From: Branchiostoma lanceolatum
Taxonomy: Eukaryota; Chordata; Leptocardii; Amphioxiformes; Branchiostomatidae
Reading direction: 5' to 3'
Assembly (NCBI RefSeq): GCF_035083965.1
Contig: NC_089724.1
Span: 24,996,974 to 25,060,973, forward strand
Length of the DNA: 64,000 bases
The notes under the pieces were generated by a model, which was given only the letters and a program-made list of their open reading frames with translations, did not search any database and was not told the DNA's origin. Shown piece by piece: positions 11,601-26,600 of the stretch; the stretch's first letter is position 1; each line of letters opens with the position of its first letter. The position numbers were made by a program, and so were the translations under genes.

Positions 11601-14600
11601 TTCCCAACCTACCTTCCTTGAAGGAACGGAGAGAAGCTGCTGCAGTAAAGCTCTTTAAGGACATGTTAAGTCCCGAACATCCACTGCATGATCTTGTGCC
11701 TCCTCAAAGACGCACATTTACTGGCAGGCAACTGAGGAACAAGAACGCGTTCACTCTCCCCAAGGCAAGAACTGACAGACTGAAACAGTCGTTTCTCCAC
11801 ACTGCAGTCAGACTTTATAATGACTCTATTTCCTAGCATTACCATCAGCCTGTGAGTTCGGATCTATGCTTAGTGTTTGTTAATATATTATGTATTTTTG
11901 TTTGTTGACATTCTGCACGTATAAGTTTCTTTGTAACAAACCTACGCAATTCAGGGTATATCATGTGTGTATTTCCCTGCCTATGTACGTTTGAGGAAGT
12001 AATAAAAAAAAAATCTGAAGTAATAAACTGCTGCACAACAGCTATGTACTATAGTTACATTACAGAAATACAACAGTAATGAAATAGTTTCATAGCAGCA
12101 ATACAACAGTAATGCATCAGTTACATATAAGTAATACAACAGTAACAGTAACACGAAGTTCAGTTTCTATATCATTCCGTTCGTCTTTTTCCATCTGATG
12201 AGTCCATTAAACTCAATACAAACTGATTGATTGATTGATTGATTGATTGATTGCGAATATGATATGTAGTACCTGTTATTCGTATGTCGACCACATCATT
12301 GTATTTGTCTCCACTGACACTAACGGCCTCACACGTCACGTGACCCTCATACTGAGGTAGCAGGGAGCTGATGAATAGAACGGTAGAGCTGTGGAGAGAG
12401 GTGGAAACAAGTGACGTGATGAGATTTGCGGAATTATGTATAAAAAACAGTTTGTTTTTTTGGTCAGTGTTCTGGTTTGATTGAAGAAATCGACTTTTTA
12501 GGGTCTCCGTAAGTTGCTGAGAGGTTCCCCGTAGGCTGTGGAGAGGTTCTGCAAAGTTTCTACATCTTGTCGTTCTATGCCTTCGTACATGTAGATAAAG
12601 AATAGATTGTTCTGCTTTGGAATCAAATGAAAGAGACACTGGTGAGAAGTATGACGACTTTAAAGAAGCCTTACCTCCTGTCCTCAGTTACGTTCGGCAG
12701 CCTCCCAATAACAGAGACGTCGTCATCCTCGAAGAACCATGCGATGTTGGCGATGGGAAATTTGTAGGCTGTGCAGTTGAACTGCAGTTCCTGCCCGTAC
12801 CGCAAGTCTGTCAGTTTCCTGCTTGAAGGGCTGATGCGAACTTCTGGATTTTCTAACAAAAATTGGAAAAATCTCATGAAGACAATCCAGTACCTAATCG
12901 AAATGTCAAAGGCAGAGAGCTGTTGCAAAACTCACGGGACACGGGATCAGAATCAGAACTTAGTGAGTGGCTACCTATGGTGCAGTTCCTTCCTCTCCAG
13001 CCAGGGGTGCACTTGCACGCGCCGTTGAAGCTGTGGCACGAAGCCCCGTTGTAACACTGACATCGCTCCATGCAGAACCGTCCGAACCGGCCGATTGGAC
13101 AGGCTGAAGAAGAATTAGGCATAAGATAAATTTTTTTATACACAAATGCCGACGTTTCTAGATTACCAATAATATAGACTAAAATCTTTCCATGTCCATC
13201 ACAGTCAAAAGTAGGATCATTGCAAACCCCTACCAGTAGATGGGATGCGAAGACTGAATATAAAACACTACTACATTGACTTCCTCTAGGTTGGGAAATA
13301 AAGCCGAAGATTCCATGTTTGAGGAGAGCCACACTCCAGCACTCGAGAACCAACTACACTTATTGACAAGGGTACCGGTCCATCTCGGTGTGAGTGGATC
13401 AACCCTATCAATCTGGTTTCACGCAGCTTCTACGTAACGTACGAAAAATTGTGCTTTATGACTTAAGGCGGTTTAACAATTATGCGATGACAGCTAAAGG
13501 CCATACAAGCATAATGCTCCATGTTGTATATCAACGCTGAAATGAGAGCCCTTTTAAAGGCTTGTTCTCACCTGTGACTATCACTTCAATAAAGTACGTT
13601 TTCCCGTAGGCCACACATGCCACCTCATTTAGGTAAGAGTTCTCTGCCCCTACCTGAAACATAGTTACAGCTGGTAACGTTATCACATGTGTACATGCTA
13701 CTGTTTTCTGGTGGTCATAAATTTCATCCTGGCAGGTAGAAATGGAAGTTTCCGTTTGAAGCACACATCTTACCTGTACATTGTGGTATGTGATTTTTAA
13801 AACTCCAAGTGTTTGCTCCCACGGCACGTTATTATTGTAGAAGGGAACCCACGGCAAGTCATCAGGCGGCCAGTTGCTGTTGTGAAGAGGCATATTTTAG
13901 AATGTTAGAAAGTAAATTGACATGTTACGGAGCCAGTATACTTCATTTTTTAAAACTTACAGTTAGACGCTACTTAAGCTAGACTCGTAAGGAAATCTAC
14001 TCCAGTCAGGACGTGTGGGGATACGTGCACACGTAGTCACGTTTGCGGCGCATTTTTCACGCCACAACGCCCCCTAACGGAGACAGATAGTTCCAGTCAT
14101 TATATAATTACTGACACGAGGAAGACAGAATAAGATCGTAACGGCTGGCTTCTTGTATATCCATATATGACGCCGTGTTGGGTCTGATTCCTAAAAACAC
14201 CCACAAAGCTACAAACTATGATTGTTACAGCCAGACTAATTTCCTCAATCTCTATACGTAAACTACACTCAGCACAAAAAAGTTTGGAAACTTAACTTTG
14301 GTCGATCATATCTCCGTTGTTTCTTGATCAATTTCAATGATTTGTATATCATTACAAAGCTTGTGTGATTCTATTTCCCACGATATCAAACTTAATATGG
14401 TTGTAAATTAATGCAACGAGCACCAGTCCTGCTTATGCGAGCAGGTCACATAAAAAATGTGCCCAGATTACCCTACAAATGTTAACAAACGCTCAATTCA
14501 ATATTTTTTTTTCTTCTGCTGGTAGCACATGGCTTTTGTACGAGGGTAATATCAAACTTAAATCAACAAAACGCATTAATATGAAAGCCAAGGATAGTCT

Positions 14601-17600
14601 TCATCCAAAAAAATGCGTAAAGGGGCTTCAGTTATGATGAAGGTGGATTAATACTGAGGACACAAGCCATGCACTGTCACCACAGCCCGGCACATCCTCC
14701 TCATGCTTGTCACCAGTTTTGTTACGCGGCCCCTGGCTATTCTTCCACAAGGAGTCGTCGCAGGTGGACCAGTGTTGTTCTGTTGATCATTCTTGCATGC
14801 ACAGCTCGCCCAAGCTGATCAGTGATCACAGAGTCTGAGACTGAGTTCGATTGTGTTGAGATCTGGGCTGCAGGAAGGCCATTCTATCCTCTGTATTCCT
14901 GCATCCTGGAGGTGGTCTGAAATGACTCTCATTCTGTATGGACGTGCACCATCATCTTGCAGATCTTGCATATTGCAGAGGTAAGGATCTTGGAAATGTG
15001 ACTGGATTGAGAAAGGTGTCTCTATGTCTTGACACATCGATGTTGCTTAGGAGGATTAGCCTGGTTTTTCCTCTGGCAGTTAACGTTGTACTGCCCCACG
15101 CCATGACACTGACTCCAACAAAACAATCAGTCAGTCAGTATCTGTGCAACAGTAAGCGTGGGGTTCTCTTCGTTGCCCACACTTTCATTTACCCATCCAG
15201 CAGTCTAAATAAATCTACTCTTATCTGTAGCTGTGAACATGACACACACTGTTCCATTTACGATGTGGACAACACCACCACAAATGCGTTTGGCGCTGCG
15301 CTGAGTGTTTGACACTAGCATGGAAATTTTGGCACTTTTTTTCTACAACCCACTCACGTAAGCAGGCCTGGTGCTCGCTCCATGAGATTGCAATTGTAAT
15401 GAGTTGGATATGATAGGAAAGGAAATTACAGAGGCTTTTCAACGATGTATAATGCATTGAAATTGATCAAGAAACAACGGAAATATGATCAACCAAAGTA
15501 AAGTTTCAAACCTTTTGTGCGTAGTTTAGTTAACTTGCAAGTGAATAAATGAATGAATGAATAATCATCTAACCTTTCGTCTTTTAGAAATGCTTGAGTA
15601 GTTGTAAGAAAACCACCGTGTGTTGGTTCACAAGTGAAGTCTATGTTTGGTGTCAGCTCGAAATCAAGGCTCCCGGATTCGATAGTTAAGTAAAACTCCA
15701 GTATACCTGGCCGACAACATGAAGAAATTATCCGTTAGATAATTTTTTTTTGTATTCCTACAAACCTTCTATCGAACTTTATTAGCTTTTATCATCATAT
15801 GGATACTGTCAAGCTACATAATTTAAACAAGAAAACTACGTACACTCTGTCAGTACGGCATGACGCCGCTATAACGTAGACCGCAAGCACACTACAAAAA
15901 AAAAAGAACTAAGAAAACGTATTCCGTACATAACTTACCTTTATGATATTAGCAATAGTATTGGGCATGCTTTACATTTTTGTCAGAAAGAGTTGTTACC
16001 TGGGTTGCCAAAATGTATATAAAAAGGTGTGTATTCTCAAGGTTGAATGAAGGTTGACATTAAATACAGCATTTCTGATGGCATGATATCTGCTAATGAC
16101 ATAGTGAAACTATACTCACAGCCGCCAGGTGGAGATGGAGTTTTGTTGTCCGTCTTATAGCCATATGGATAGAAAGTCCATTCCACCAATACTATAAACC
16201 ACCTGGCAAGCTTAACTCTAACAAATCCCTAGAGAAAGGGGAAAATACGTCATTGCATTGAATGTTCACTGCTTTTTACCGGTTAAAACACCGGATGAAG
16301 AAAGGATATATCAATGCGTAGCGCCTAGATTTTCCTCAAGCTCATCTTCAAAGCTGAGATGTAAGCTTTCTAGAACGTCAACTGTACCAGGGATATTCAA
16401 TAAAGAATCTCCCTGACCCACTCCCGGTTACTGTATGAGGCTGAACTGGCACAGGAATAATAAATTAACTGATATACATATATCTTTATTTATAGGTGAC
16501 AGACTTATTACTCCGGGAAGGAGTATTAGGAATGATGTTGTGCGCACATTTGCAGCTAGAACGCACGATCCCGTTGCCGTATTAGTATGTAACTTGGCAT
16601 GTCTTCTACTAGGTTGCCCGAGATGATTCACGTTGTCTTTTCTTTTTTTACACCATTGCAGCTTTTATCGTTAATGTAATATTTTGAAAGCACATTAGAC
16701 GGATGGATCAGTTTGATTTTGGGTGATTTCTTGATTGTTTGATTGAATATGATCTCTTTTCAAAGAAAAGCTGTGTACCTAGGTACTCTCAACACTATGC
16801 AATTTGATACATTTATAGTTCGACACTTGCTTCTTTTTTCTACATCTCAGTTGAAATTTGTTAGGTGCATGATTAGGAATTGATGTTATACAAGAAGTAA
16901 GAAGCCCAGAAGGATATATAAAGTGCTTTTGACATAAAAGCACTGTAAATAAAGGAATTCTATTTGTTAATTGAATTTTCACACATTATAAATAGGATTT
17001 GTCCGAAAATACACAACATCCTTCATTAATGAATATCTAATAGACACCCTTCCTCTCTATCATTAATAATGAAATCTGACTTTTATCTATGGAAAAGAAA
17101 TCCCGACATTGTATTTTCTATCATTACCGCAGCTGTTGATCCGCCGAATTCTCCTGTTTGCGGAAAGAAGGTCCTTTCATCGAACACTGGCTCCTCCTCT
17201 GCATGTGAAGGAAGATGTGCGTAAGTTACACATAACAACGTCACATTTTGTTTAGTTGTTTCGCTGGAATCTATTTCTCCGGGAACCACTCACTTCCGTC
17301 TAAATAATCTCATTAGTAGCCTCTAGGGCAGGCATCAGAGTTGAGACTCTCCATTGGAGCCTAGCATAACAAGACCTCGTTAAAGTACTATCTAAATCTT
17401 AATTTAAAAAAATCATTCTCCACCAGAAAGTCACAATTGACTACTTTAAAACTATGCAAGAACGGTGGGGGGGGGGGGGCGGGCAAACTCCGAGAAAACC
17501 TGGCTCTATCAAAAAAAAACTTTCATCCCTTTTCTCATGTATTCATCCGTATGTCCCAACAACTCACATTTGTCCTTACGCCAAATAATCTGCTGAACTG

Positions 17601-20600
17601 AACAGATTTTGACCAAAATAGAACAGGAAACATTTACCTTCTCATATTTCAGTCGTATTGTACTTATCTGGAACACTTCACCTGTAACAATCCGCCGACA
17701 CATGTACTCAAACCTCAGCATTCTATCAGTCAAGAAATTACTAGCTACTTATTAGATATCACAGGTAAACTCCATATATTCAACTGACAACATATGCACC
17801 TGGTCCTCTATCTGTAGATGTAATAACTGCCTGGCAACCTAAAATCATAACTTTTGTTTTTCTCTTGTTCATTTTTTGCATTGTATTGTATTGTATTGTA
17901 TTGTATTGTATTGAATTGTATTGTATTGTAGTTTTAATATGTTTAGCCATACCTAGTATGGCTAAACATATTGTTTTTACTCATTATGTTTAGCCATACC
18001 TAGTATGGCTCAACATATTGTTTTTGTTCACGTTCTTCTTCTCCTGCCAAATCTTCAAATGGAATCTACTCCGTCATTTTTGGGCAAATACCCTTATGCG
18101 ATTTTTCATTTCTTTCGAAACAGGCCTTAAAAACATTTTTATGCAGGTTTTTTGGGGCATTTTTAGACAATTTTTATGTTTTGGGCTCCTGTGCCCTGGT
18201 ATTGCAAGCAAGTGACCTGAAATTCGGTACAAGGGTGCCTTGAACATGTCCCTACACGACTTCAATCACATTTCTGGTGTACATCACTTCAGAATGCTTC
18301 ATTTTGGGGACTTTTGGACCCATTTTCAGACCCAAAACAGGCCAAAAGTGGTATCCACGTTCCATGTTCTATTTGCTGCTGGCCAAGGAATCCATGTTCT
18401 ATCTAAGGATCCCCGCATTCCATTTGCTACTGGCCAAAGAACACTGTTCTATTTAGGTTACCTGAGGTCATATTGCAGGAACACACGCAAGCCTTTGCAG
18501 TAAGAAGCTCTTGGGGTCTCGCAGAACTTGTAGAGAGAGTTTTTGTACGGGTGATTTTGGAACAGTCCATTTATGCATCAGGACGGAGATTGTCGAAGTA
18601 TAATGCTCTCGCAAATGTTGCCTTTCTACATGCAGTTCAAATTTCCATTTGCCCAGGTGTTATTTTGGGACAGCCCACTTCTTGCATGGGGAGGAGTATG
18701 GCTAAACATGCTGTATTTGCTCAGGGGCAAATGACGGCCTTTCTAGTGTTTCTTCTTCTTCTTCTTCTCCTGTCAAATCTTCAAATCGATTCATCTCCGT
18801 CATTTTTTGACCAAATGACCTGAAATTTGGTACAGAGGTAATGTAGGCAAAAACCAATGTGCGCCTTTTTCCTTTTTTTGATATTGACCTTGAAAGTGAT
18901 TTTATTGAGGTTTTTAGGCTATTTTTAGCATATCTTGGCCTCCTGCGCCCTGGTATTTCAACCGAATGACCTGAAATTTGCTGTATATGTGGCTTGAACA
19001 AATATTTAAAGGACTACATTCCCATTTTTGGCATACATATCTTCAAAACGATTTATTTTGGGCTTTCTTGACAATATTTGCCACTTCTGTCACTTTCAAT
19101 ACTACATATGACCTAAAGGTCATTGACCCCAAGTGCCTTGCACCTGGCCTTGCATGCCTGTGAGCCTTGCGACCACCTGATTGGTCAATTGGGTTAATCT
19201 AATTATCTTGCATTCCTGGCGCAGGTGTGCTAGTATTTATGCCAAATATGGTATGGGAATTCCTAGGACATGTGACTACATGGCTTTGTTCACTCTTTTT
19301 TTAACAAAGATACACATCTCCAGTTCCTATGTATTAAACCAAAATAATGTGAAATCTGGTATGTGTCTGCCTTAGTCATGTACACAGGCCCTCATTCAAA
19401 TGTTTGGCATACAGCCTTTCAAAACGATTTTTTAAACAAAGAATTTTTTCGTTTCGTTATTTTCAACCCAAAGTACATTCAAACAAAGGGGTGTCACATT
19501 TTTATATTCCACGTCACCGAGAGGGTGTTTGTTGCCTTTTGTTGTAACATTTTCGAAACCTTTGCAACAACCTAACTGATATGAGTAAATGTTTAGAACA
19601 GTTTCGAACCTTTGTTTGACTTTCGAAATATTTTCTACTGCGTTCCAGCATGTTAGAAACATTTAAATCGGCGTGTACAATATTGCTATAAGTTTCGAAA
19701 CTATCACAATATAGATTCATCTTTTGCTCGTACAGTTTCGAACATTGGTTAAATGAGCCATACGAAAGCAATCTACACGTCCCTGCTAAGTAGCTGATAG
19801 CACCTAATGATAGACCAATAAAGACGCCTCACCGCGAGAAGCCTGGCAGGCGATCGTAGGTGTTTTGTTTACTTTCGCGGTATCAAAAATTTCCACGTGA
19901 AGAGCGCGGTTGGGTACTCCCAAAATCCTACTACGCCGGACAGAAAAGTTTCCATTAAATTTGTTAGAAATCTTGAATAGATCTAGTTTTCTATTGTTAA
20001 AAATCCGTTTCAAGGAAACACGACACACACCACGCTATCGGCACGGTACGGGGGTGTCGCCAGCCGAACAAATCCCCCGCCGCTCACGTTAACCCGCACC
20101 CGTTGTTTACGTTTGGAACTGAGGTGAGCTGAGAAACACAACGCTCGTTCAAACCTTACTACTAGTACCGTTGACTGTCACGCCCTTCGAAGCGGTAAAA
20201 CTACAGTCCGAAGATTTCTGTGTGTCCTTCAACAACTACAGATAATCGAAGACTCGTCACGGCATGGCTAGCACAACAAAACAACGAGCGCGATCAGCTT
20301 CTGTACATATCGCCTCGGCAAAGTTTGGCGACAAGCTGGAAGTTTGCTTACGAGGAGGAAAGACCGGACATAAACATTTAACGTGATTATCGGGAAAACA
20401 CCATGTTCCGTTAAACTGAGTGGTTAAACTGCAGTTTAGGAAATTTTGTAACAGAAAAAAAGTTAAATCAATGATTTTGTGAATGTTTATTTTAGCATTA
20501 GTTATTCCAGATATTTTCAAACTCCAAATTCTTCAACACAACACGGGAGATCGTTTCTCCTCAGACTGGCGCGACACTCCTGTCAAAATTGATTGATGAT

Positions 20601-23600
20601 CTCTCTCTGCCGCCGACTTCATACATGATCAAAGGCGGGTGGTAGGCGGTGCGCGGGGAAACTTGAATATATAATGTAGCGAAGTGTTGCACAAGGAATT
20701 CTCACGCTGAGGGGTACATGAAATAATGCTTACAAAATAGACCTCTATGAATCGGGCTACATTCAGCAATGGTAGACGGATTCGGGGCATGCCGCGCAAA
20801 ACACACGGTCTCACTGGGGACAGGCGTTTTGGTCCCGCACGTTGTCGCAGCGGTGCGTCGCCGCTACGCGATCGAAAGCACGCCGCTGTCTGTCTCGGAC
20901 CAACACGCGTCTCCCGTGATGTGTAGCGTCCACCAGGCCTTCCTACATGTCCTACGTACGGGCGTATGGATCGTAGAATTCGGCAAAAAAGGAATGATTA
21001 GGCCAGTAGAGTCAGTCCCCGGTAAGGTCAATGATTCGCCCGTTTGCGCTAGCTTGTAACGTTAAATGAATGTACCCTCTGGTGGCCAAACTTCACTGAC
21101 AAACTTTCTCCCTATTATCATCATGAGCTTGTGTTAGTCTGGTACTAGTGACTATTATGTGCCGGGAATGTTTATCTATCGCACGCCTTGGAAGGAAGTT
21201 CAACCATGATAAATGGTCGGCCGTTGTGAAAATTTGGAATCCCATGCTGTTGATTTTCGTGATTGACTCTGTAAGAAAATATATTTTCATGTGGTTCATT
21301 TTTTTGGGACGGACGCCGGGACGGGGTGAATTTTTTCTATCATAACATTTTCGTCCCGTTAGTAATGAAAATCGAATCGTGTTGCACACGAGGCAAAACA
21401 CTAAAAACGTGGGTCTTGTGGAGTGTTTTGGAGCGGGAAAATGCCGGATATTAGCGGTGCCGAACAGTGTACATCGTCGAGCGCGGGTGACGCTCCGTCA
21501 AAACAAATCCGCTGGTGGTCTAGCGCGGCCACCGAAAATAGGCAGAAACACACAGGAGGACTTAGCACCTTCGTTTATGGGGGCAATTGTGAAAATCTTT
21601 TGTTACAAATTGTTCGAACATTGAAACATTTGGATAGATGGTTTGAAACTGTTCTAAATAAAGAGATTTTTGTGTAGTTACGTTCGAAATGTTTCCAAGG
21701 TATGTGAAATAAGTTCAAACATGTTATAAGTTTCAATTCTAATTGTTTGAACACTTTAGAACTATTGTGACTTAGACATTCTATTAATCAAAATAGTTCA
21801 AACATATTACAAATATTATATTAAAACCCTCTCGGTGACTTGGAATTGACTCAAATATGTTGTTTTTGGTCATTTCCTTCTTCTCCTGTCAAATCTTCAT
21901 ATGTATACTATGGAAAACTTCATTCTTCCCTGGGGTTGATCTTTTTTAATTCAATTTTGAACTGGGTTGATTATGCGCAAGAGTGTAATTTTCAGCGGAT
22001 ATTTTTTCGACTGGTTTACATGGACATGGCACGGAATATCCCATTCTTGCAAGGGGAGGATTCTTTAATTATTTCTTTCAATTTTGAGCTGGAATGATTA
22101 TGAAAAAGTCCATTTGTTAGCAGAAGTGTATTTGTTAATCAACTAGAGTTCCACGAACACATATCTTCGCCGAATAATCAGGGGATTATACCAATAGTCA
22201 AGAGACTTGAAGTTTGGTGGCCTCTCCTGTCTCCTGTGCACCTCACGTTGGTAACATAATTTACCGGGCTCGTTAGTCCTGACTCCTGCTGGACACAACA
22301 AACCAGTGCCTCAGAAACGCGTGTGGTAGCTGAAACATCGATTCTTTGAATGATTCCCTTAGCCATCAGATCATTGGTGGAGGAATCTCTAATTTCTTCC
22401 ATGGTCACCCAAGACGTGTTGCCAAGGAAGGACAATTTCTCGGTGACGGCAGTTCCCCTCCCGGGCGGTAGGTAGCGATGATAGGGTGGGAGGAATTCCG
22501 AACTTTGACCTCGTATGAAGACTAAATTGGAAGACAAGTTCGTTGTTGCGTTCTTTAGGTGGCTGAATGAAGTAGTGTTTCCCTATCAGGTACGACGTCA
22601 GGACCATCTGGTTGACGATAGTCCCTCACAGGGCCTGACCTTTCCTGTGTTTGTTGATTTAGTTCCGTCCCAGCGGGAGAGTAGTTTGGACGGTGGTAGT
22701 GAGATCACCAGAGAGCATCAATCTAATTTACACAGGCCTGCTGACAAGCAGGTGTTGTCATTGAATATAGGTCAACAAAAGGTATTTAAACGCAATCATA
22801 AACAAGCCTATTTCACCACTCAATTAGACCCTGATTACGATTTCATTCGTCTATATTTGTTAATCATTACCTCAATAACCTACCTGTCCAAAGCAATGCA
22901 AATTCATCAAACCCTACCCGAGTTATTCACCTCCAAAGGTAACATCAAAAAAGCCCACTGCAGTTCTAAGCAAGCCACTAGGGGGTCTAAACTTACATCA
23001 GTTACTACCTGCCCCAAGAGCTGTACACCACTTTAAAATCATTACCATAGCACTTGCATGAAATTTTACTACAAGCTTTTGGCGGATTGATAAACTTTCC
23101 TCATTTATTATGCAAATTATCGTCTTATTTGCATGACAAGTATTCAATTATGTAAAGCATCACCGAAACTATCCACATGCCATAGATTATGATAATACGT
23201 CAATCCCTGCTGAAGTTATTCGTCTCCAAAGGTATTAACAAAAACGCCAACTGCAGTTCCAAACGAGCAGCTAGGGGGCCATAATTCACACCACTCACTT
23301 GCCGTCCAAGAAGCTATATACTACCTAAAAATCATGAACCTGACGCCTCCAGAAAATTTGGCCTCAAACGTTGAAGCTCCGCTGCAGTACCTCATATACC
23401 CGCTATGAGGCCCATTATCGAACTTGACCTTCCTCTTTGACACCCCTAACTATCCACTAAATATCACGCACAGCCGTCAACAGCTCCTTGAGTTATGCTG
23501 GCGACATACAAACTCTCACACACACAAAGCCTACTGCAGTACTGTAGGAAAGCGCCAGATGAATCATTTTTAAACTTGACCTCTGTTTTCACAATCTCTT

Positions 23601-26600
23601 CCTACCTACCAAAAATCATTGAGATTCATCAACGTTTCCGTCACTTTTTTTGCCTACATACAAACACAGAAAAATTAAAAGTCCGCTGCAGTACTGTTGG
23701 AAAACGCCAGGTAAACGATTTTTGAACTTGACCTTCCTTTGCACAACCACTACACACCTACCAAATATCATGAAGATCTATTAAAGGTTTCCCGAGTTAT
23801 GCTCTTGACATACATACAGACCCACACAACATCCGGCTCAACCGAAAACATAATCTACTCCGAGTTCCTCGGCGTAGATAATAAGTGGATATGGTTGTGG
23901 ATTGGTCCATATTGTGTTGAGGTGCTACTGGAAGACTCAATTTTGGACTGGGTGATTCATTTTTTTAGTGCAAGTATTTTAGAATGGTCCATTGTTATTT
24001 TGGGAGAGTCCATTTTTTGCATGGCGAGGAGTATGGCTAAACATGCTGTATTTGCTCGCAAATGTTGCCTTTCTAGTTGTATATTTGTTGAGGAGCCGGC
24101 CCTGTAGAGAAACCAGGTTTCTGTTGCCGGCTCCTCACAGATTTGTTTTTAATCTGGAAAGCCGAATAAATAAATAAATAAGAAAGGCAATAAAACGCAT
24201 TGCCATGGTGACGATTGAGTGGCTATATGTAAGTGGTGTTTATGATTAACATTTTCATGTTTTGACATATTGCAACTAAGGTGCCAGGCCGCGTGGCCGT
24301 AATGGTTAAAATGTGTCTACTTATTGTTGGACAGCCAAGAGACATTTGACATTTTGACTTTTCCACTAATTCATTGATAAATTCGAATCCTTGTTTCGAA
24401 CAATCCTTCAGACAGGCTGATTGCCCGGAGTTCGATTCTGATAAATGCTATATCAGAGAGACAGCGCTAGTGGTTGGTCCCGAGTAGTAACAGATCGTTG
24501 ACGGTAATTTCTAAACAGAGCCAGATGAGCGGTCAAGGAAACGGGCTGCCTAACGTGGCGATCAGGAATACAAATCTATATACTTTCCCCACAGTGTAAT
24601 AGGCATTACTTTCCCTAAATCCCGAAAAAGAAAAAAAAGGACTTAATTATCAGAGTTCTTTTCTTGTATCAAAGAGGTTATAGGGGCCCATATAACCTTT
24701 TTGCTTGTACTTGTACATGTACAACGTCACGCATGAGTTCAGGTTACCGATACGTAAGGTCCTGCGGAGAGGAGCCCCTCGGCCTGAGGGCGTCGGCCTA
24801 CATATTCAATCGTTAAAGACACTTCGGTCCGGGACCTCCTTGAACATCAGGTACCATATCTTTTGTCGGAATATTCTGGAAATACAACTCACCTTTTTCT
24901 CTCGTGGTAAATGTCAGTTCAAACTCTCTCCGCCGAGCCAGCCGACCATGGTCGAAAATTACTCGTAGCTGATTGCCGGTACTAGCAGTGGATATATCTT
25001 GGATTTTTCGACTCCCTAATAGTTCAAATACAACAGATGCAACACGTTTGATGATTTACAACATGAATTATGTTGTATTGATTCTTGTTGAGTTAAATTA
25101 ATTAAAATTTATGCTGATCTACAAGAGCTTTAATGGCAGTTCTGTTTGCACCTTAGGTGGACACTCCTTTTCAAGATTCCTTAAGGTGTCCATGATTTTG
25201 AAGAATATGATTTATGTATACTGAGATTTCATTTCTATCATACCATTAAGTTATCATGAGTTATCGATTTGAACTGTGTTTCCTGATTGATAAGTACAAT
25301 TAGCGATGCTGTGATTTTAGGTCCGTATTGTTACCATGGCCGATTGGAGACAAAGGGTAAATGAATACAAAATAAAGACTGCAACTGGGAATGATAAAAA
25401 AAAGAATTTTGTAGACATACTGTCATTTTTCTATAGCTTTATCAAAATTTAGATTTACCACAGAAGTCTTGCGGTTGTAATGACAATTCTTTTTTTTTTA
25501 TAAATAATTCCATCCTTCATTAAATTAGGCGCGTTAGAATGCTATTTGACATCCTGGAAGGAAAAAGATTCATGTATATACATCTCCCATCTCCACAAAA
25601 TGCGTCGATGATATTGCTTTTTGTTGAACTTCCATCATGGAATGTCACAATGTCGGCACTACAGCCGCCAGAACCTCTCCGGTAACGTCCTCGATCAAAG
25701 TTGATCTGGAACACATGGGAAAACATTGTACCCATCTTGATCAATGGGTCTAAGATGTACCTCTGTTGTAAAGCAAATAACTTAGCATCAAAAGAAAAGT
25801 TTAAGCTGTTGAAATAGCACGTTCTTGTGTAAAGGTTTCTGTAGAAGACCTGCATGTAGTAAAAGTACAAAGAGATGATGAACTCCTTGATCGCCATTAC
25901 TGTATACGTAAAAGAATGAATTTCGGCGAATTACATACAAGAAGGTTGACTAGAAATACATTGCCTCTTGCTTTCGGTAGACAACCACTCTCTCTTGATG
26001 TAAAGTGTATCTTCTGCAGTACAATGTGTGTTCACACATGTAATGGTCTGCACTTGACTAATACTTTGTACTGATATACGGGAAAAATAAAACCTTCGTC
26101 TTGTCAGTGATGAGTATTTCTTTTTACCTCAGACATGCGACTTTGTAGAAATGCGATAGTTGGCAACACCAAATATCCGAGATACATTACATTCCATTGT
26201 TTGGGGCAAATTGTAGCCACTCTTTATATCATTTCCTATAGAAAAGGCCCTGCCAAAAGACTTACCAATATCAACTTGTTTTCGTCGGTCTTGATGTTCC
26301 ACTCACAATGGTCAGAAGTGGCATCCGTTATACTTATTACGCGCCCCCGTACTCCGGTCAGCTGATGCAAACATCCGGGCTCTGAAATCGTAAGCTTATC
26401 ATTAATTTCAAATTATTTTCAAAGAATTGTAAGTAATCAGGCACTAACAGTTAAGAAGACAATCAATCAGAAATGCTTTCTTTGTAGCAGATTGCACCCC
26501 CTCTGCCAGGACATGCAGACATAGCAATGCGGAAACAGAGTAGGGGGGCAGACAGGTACAAACAATACTTCCACTCCCTTGGTTGAAGTAAAAATGGGAA

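Larger units (their letters stand above)
17199..24892. repeat. RTK-A intron 4: composite of nested repeats
   Basis: At 7.7 kb this is the longest RTK-A intron, against 521 bp for intron 4 of RTK-B. It holds a TATTG pentamer run (17881-17930), two copies of a small palindrome, fragments of a dispersed family with CTTCTCCTGTCAAATCTTCA, a 2.3 kb element with inverted ends, and a copy of the CTAGAGTTCCACGAAC family. No host exon was recognised. Confidence 0.75.

Noticed and set aside
24282..24600. Functional tRNA gene
   Set aside because: A- and B-box-like words are too far apart and no cloverleaf can be drawn; listed as a possible SINE only.
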